Assembly (NCBI RefSeq): GCF_000829395.1
Contig: NZ_AP014680.1
Location: 2,213,986 to 2,277,985 of the forward strand
Direction: 5' to 3'
Length of the DNA stretch: 64,000 nucleotides
DNA from: Paucilactobacillus hokkaidonensis JCM 18461
GTDB taxonomy: Bacteria > Bacillota > Bacilli > Lactobacillales > Lactobacillaceae
The translations under genes and the position numbers were made by a program. Positions 62,470 through 64,000 of the stretch are shown here, one piece after another (the stretch's first letter is position 1; every line of letters begins with the position of its first letter). The notes beneath the pieces are model-generated. The model saw only the letters and a program-made list of their open reading frames with translations. It was not told the origin of the DNA and did no database searches.

Positions 62470-63303
62470 TCACTTGCGCCTACTTTTACGGGCATTACGT
62501 TTCGCTTTTTCGACTGCCTTACGATGCGCCTTTTCAGCCGCTTCTTTTTCAGCTCGTTCACGATTAATCTTGAAGGGATTTTGAATAACAAGTGTTTGTC
62601 CAACCTGAAAGGCGTTGGTAACCACCCAATATAATGAAATAGCCGATGAAATATTCATTGCCATGAAGAAAATCATGATTGGCATTACCCACGTCATCGC
62701 TGAAGTCATCGTATTTTTCTCTGGCTGTGAGGCCATTGATAGCCATGAACTAAAGAAAGTAAAGACCGCTGCCAAAATCGGCAAAATAAAGTATGGATCC
62801 CGATGACCTAATTCAAGCCATAAAAATGATCCACCCCGTAAAACATCTGTCCGCCAAATAGCTTGATACAACGCATAAATAACTGGTAATTGAACAATCA
62901 TTGGTAAGATTGATGCAAATGGATTAACTCCAGCTTCAGAATATAGTTGTTTTTGTTCTTCTTGCAACTTACGAACTGTTTCCATGTCTTTAGAAGAATA
63001 CTTTTTTTGCAACGCCTTTAATTTAGGTTGCAATTCTTGCGTTTTACGCATTGATTTAGTTTGATAAATCATCAATGGTAAAATCACAATTCGGACAATA
63101 ATGGTGAAGATGATAATTCCCATTCCATATCCGCCAAAGGTATGTGCTAACCAAATAATGGCCCGTGAAAAGCTATAAACAATCCCCTTATCCCAGATAC
63201 CAGTACTTCGACTATTGATTGGCTTATTTGAACAGGCTGCTAAAAACAATGCTAACGACAAAATACTAGCCATTGTTAAATATTTTTTTAAGTGCTTTTT
63301 CAC
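62470..63303 (-). CDS. yidC: Membrane protein insertase YidC/OxaA (SpoIIIJ type)
   Basis: 277 residues. Lipoprotein signal ending in FLAAC (lipidated Cys24), then five spans with IIWLAHTFGGYGMGIIIFTIIVRI, the conserved groove Arg, and a basic C-terminal tail rich in Lys/Arg that contacts the ribosome. It inserts membrane proteins alone or with Sec. The start is a GTG (63301-63303) after GAGGAA. Confidence 0.95.
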   Translation of the reverse strand: MKKHLKKYLTMASILSLALFLAACSNKPINSRSTGIWDKGIVYSFSRAIIWLAHTFGGYGMGIIIFTIIVRIVILPLMIYQTKSMRKTQELQPKLKALQKKYSSKDMETVRKLQEEQKQLYSEAGVNPFASILPMIVQLPVIYALYQAIWRTDVLRGGSFLWLELGHRDPYFILPILAAVFTFFSSWLSMASQPEKNTMTSAMTWVMPIMIFFMAMNISSAISLYWVVTNAFQVGQTLVIQNPFKINRERAEKEAAEKAHRKAVEKAKRNARKSRRK

Positions 63304-63318
63304 TCTTCGTTCCTCACT

Positions 63319-63663
63319 TTAATGCTCATCTATTAGATGCGCTAACTTCAATGCATGCGTCAAATGCTGCTTTGTTTCGGCCATACTCATCTGATCAGCA
63401 GAACGACGAGCAATTACCAAAAAATCACAGTCTGGTTTAAGCTGATCTTTTAATTCTAGTACAGATTGGCGAATCCGCCGTTTAACCCAGTTACGATGAA
63501 CCGCATTCCCAATTTTTTTACCAACCGAAATTCCAATTCGAAAATGTTTTTGTCCTGGTTTTTCCATTGTATAGATAATAAATTTACGGTTAGCCACTGA
63601 ATTATGAGTTTCAAAGACTTGTTGAAACTCACTTTCTTTTTTTACACGATATGACTTTCTCAT
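63319..63663 (-). CDS. rnpA: Ribonuclease P protein component
   Basis: 114 residues from ATG 63661-63663 ([17 protein letters not shown]), which has GGAGAT 8 nt upstream; the frame opens further to 63714, across a terminator, without a site. RNR-like motif [14 protein letters not shown] is diagnostic. It helps the RNA subunit process tRNA 5' ends. Confidence 0.95.
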   Translation of the reverse strand: MRKSYRVKKESEFQQVFETHNSVANRKFIIYTMEKPGQKHFRIGISVGKKIGNAVHRNWVKRRIRQSVLELKDQLKPDCDFLVIARRSADQMSMAETKQHLTHALKLAHLIDEH

Positions 63664-63696
63664 GCTGTAATCTCCAGAAATATTCCTATAGATATG

Positions 63697-63734
63697 AAAA
63701 AAGGGCTGCGACAAAGCTAGTTTGTCACGACCCC
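63697..63734 (-). terminator. Terminator/attenuator between rpmH and rnpA
   Basis: Minus strand GGG-CG-GACAAA-CTAGC-TTTGTC-CG-CCC followed by TTTTTT, directly after the rpmH stop. It should limit rnpA expression relative to the ribosomal protein. Confidence 0.8.
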
Positions 63735-63868
63735 TATGCAGATAATACTTTTCTGCCTTTTTGACGTCTCCGTGCTAATACACTACGGCCGTTACTAGTA
63801 CTCATGCGTTTACGGAAACCGTGAACACGTGAACGATGCCGCTTTTTTGGTTGAAATGTGCGCTTCAT
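63734..63868 (-). CDS. rpmH: 50S ribosomal protein L34
   Basis: 44 residues, [20 protein letters not shown] and so on to a basic tail ending KVLSA; an unmistakable L34. ATG at 63866-63868 after AGGAGGTG. Its minus-strand position at the end of the window places dnaA and the origin just to the right. Confidence 0.97.
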   Translation of the reverse strand: MKRTFQPKKRHRSRVHGFRKRMSTSNGRSVLARRRQKGRKVLSA

Positions 63869-64000
63869 ATTTCGCACCTCCTAAAACAATTTAGTTTAAA
63901 TTTTATTAGTCGAAAAGTTTATCTTCCCAAACAATACCCATCAATCTTATCACATTCTAAAAAGATAATAAACACCTAAAAAGAATAAAAAATTTTTGAG

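Noticed and set aside
63947..63954. DnaA box TTATCACA upstream of rpmH
   Set aside because: One base short of TTATNCACA and isolated; no cluster within the window.

Overview
The window reads as about 64 kb of a Lactobacillaceae chromosome ending just short of the replication origin. The evidence is the low-to-middling GC content, strong AAGGAGG ribosome binding sites, T-box control of amino acid genes, rexAB-type addAB, a maltose phosphorylase operon, an isoleucine 2-epimerase closely resembling the Lactobacillus buchneri enzyme, and the canonical origin-flanking run rpmH-rnpA-yidC-jag-mnmE-mnmG at the right end, all on the minus strand. dnaA should lie just beyond base 64000. Two parS-like sites (23137 and 49901) fit this position. 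A heterofermentative genus such as Paucilactobacillus is possible, but I cannot settle the genus. No rRNA, tRNA, prophage, insertion sequence or CRISPR array was seen.

Layout, left to right. 1-404: 5' part of pyrR with its promoter, PyrR-binding loop and attenuator. 446-3638: a YhgE/Pip-type membrane protein divergent from a TetR-type regulator. 3685-10086: a methionine-regulated minus-strand operon (Met T-box, metQ, metN, metI, an omega-amidase-like hydrolase, an aminotransferase and a ketopantoate-reductase-like dehydrogenase). 10127-15978: a second Met T-box operon (trans-sulfuration enzyme, O-acetylhomoserine sulfhydrylase, polar amino acid ABC transporter). 16018-17357: a third, duplicated Met T-box in front of a broken metQ remnant and a short-chain dehydrogenase. 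17398-22755: SteT-type permease, purB, purA and divergent guaC with PurBox-like sites. 22828-27083: a small membrane protein, a parS site, an ABC exporter, a TVP38 protein and type II NADH dehydrogenase. 27233-34476: addA and addB. 35029-37179: queT and isoleucine 2-epimerase. 37230-42698: beta-phosphoglucomutase, maltose phosphorylase, sugar transporter and MalR-type repressor with a perfect 26-bp palindromic operator. 42742-50892: cardiolipin synthase, PucR-type regulator, nuclease, an orphan Ile T-box with a mini-ORF, a Ser-rich surface protein, pepC and a racemase. 50895-57883: signal peptidase, asnB, murE, a dicarboxylate/amino acid symporter and an aldo/keto reductase. 57977-63868: the mnmG to rpmH origin cluster.

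The most striking non-coding feature is a family of eleven ~119-127 nt intergenic elements at seven intergenic locations (6755, 8613-8858, 25743, 34493-34882, 35546, 51586-51839, 56756). Each begins with AGAGTG or a near variant and ends with CACGTTT or a near variant. Each folds into the same three-helix plan with a one-sided 4-5 nt bulge and a long, freely varying distal hairpin. Helices differ in sequence between copies but remain paired, which is covariation visible inside one window. Several copies abut, or overlap by two bases, the stop codon of the preceding gene. I do not recognise this family; it may be a structured RNA, a REP/MITE-like mobile hairpin, or both.

The two methionine operons and the T-box/remnant locus look like one methionine regulon: uptake (MetNIQ, second ABC system), synthesis from O-acetylhomoserine, and probable recycling of the 2-oxo and 2-hydroxy analogues of methionine by aminotransferase, omega-amidase and PanE-like reductase.
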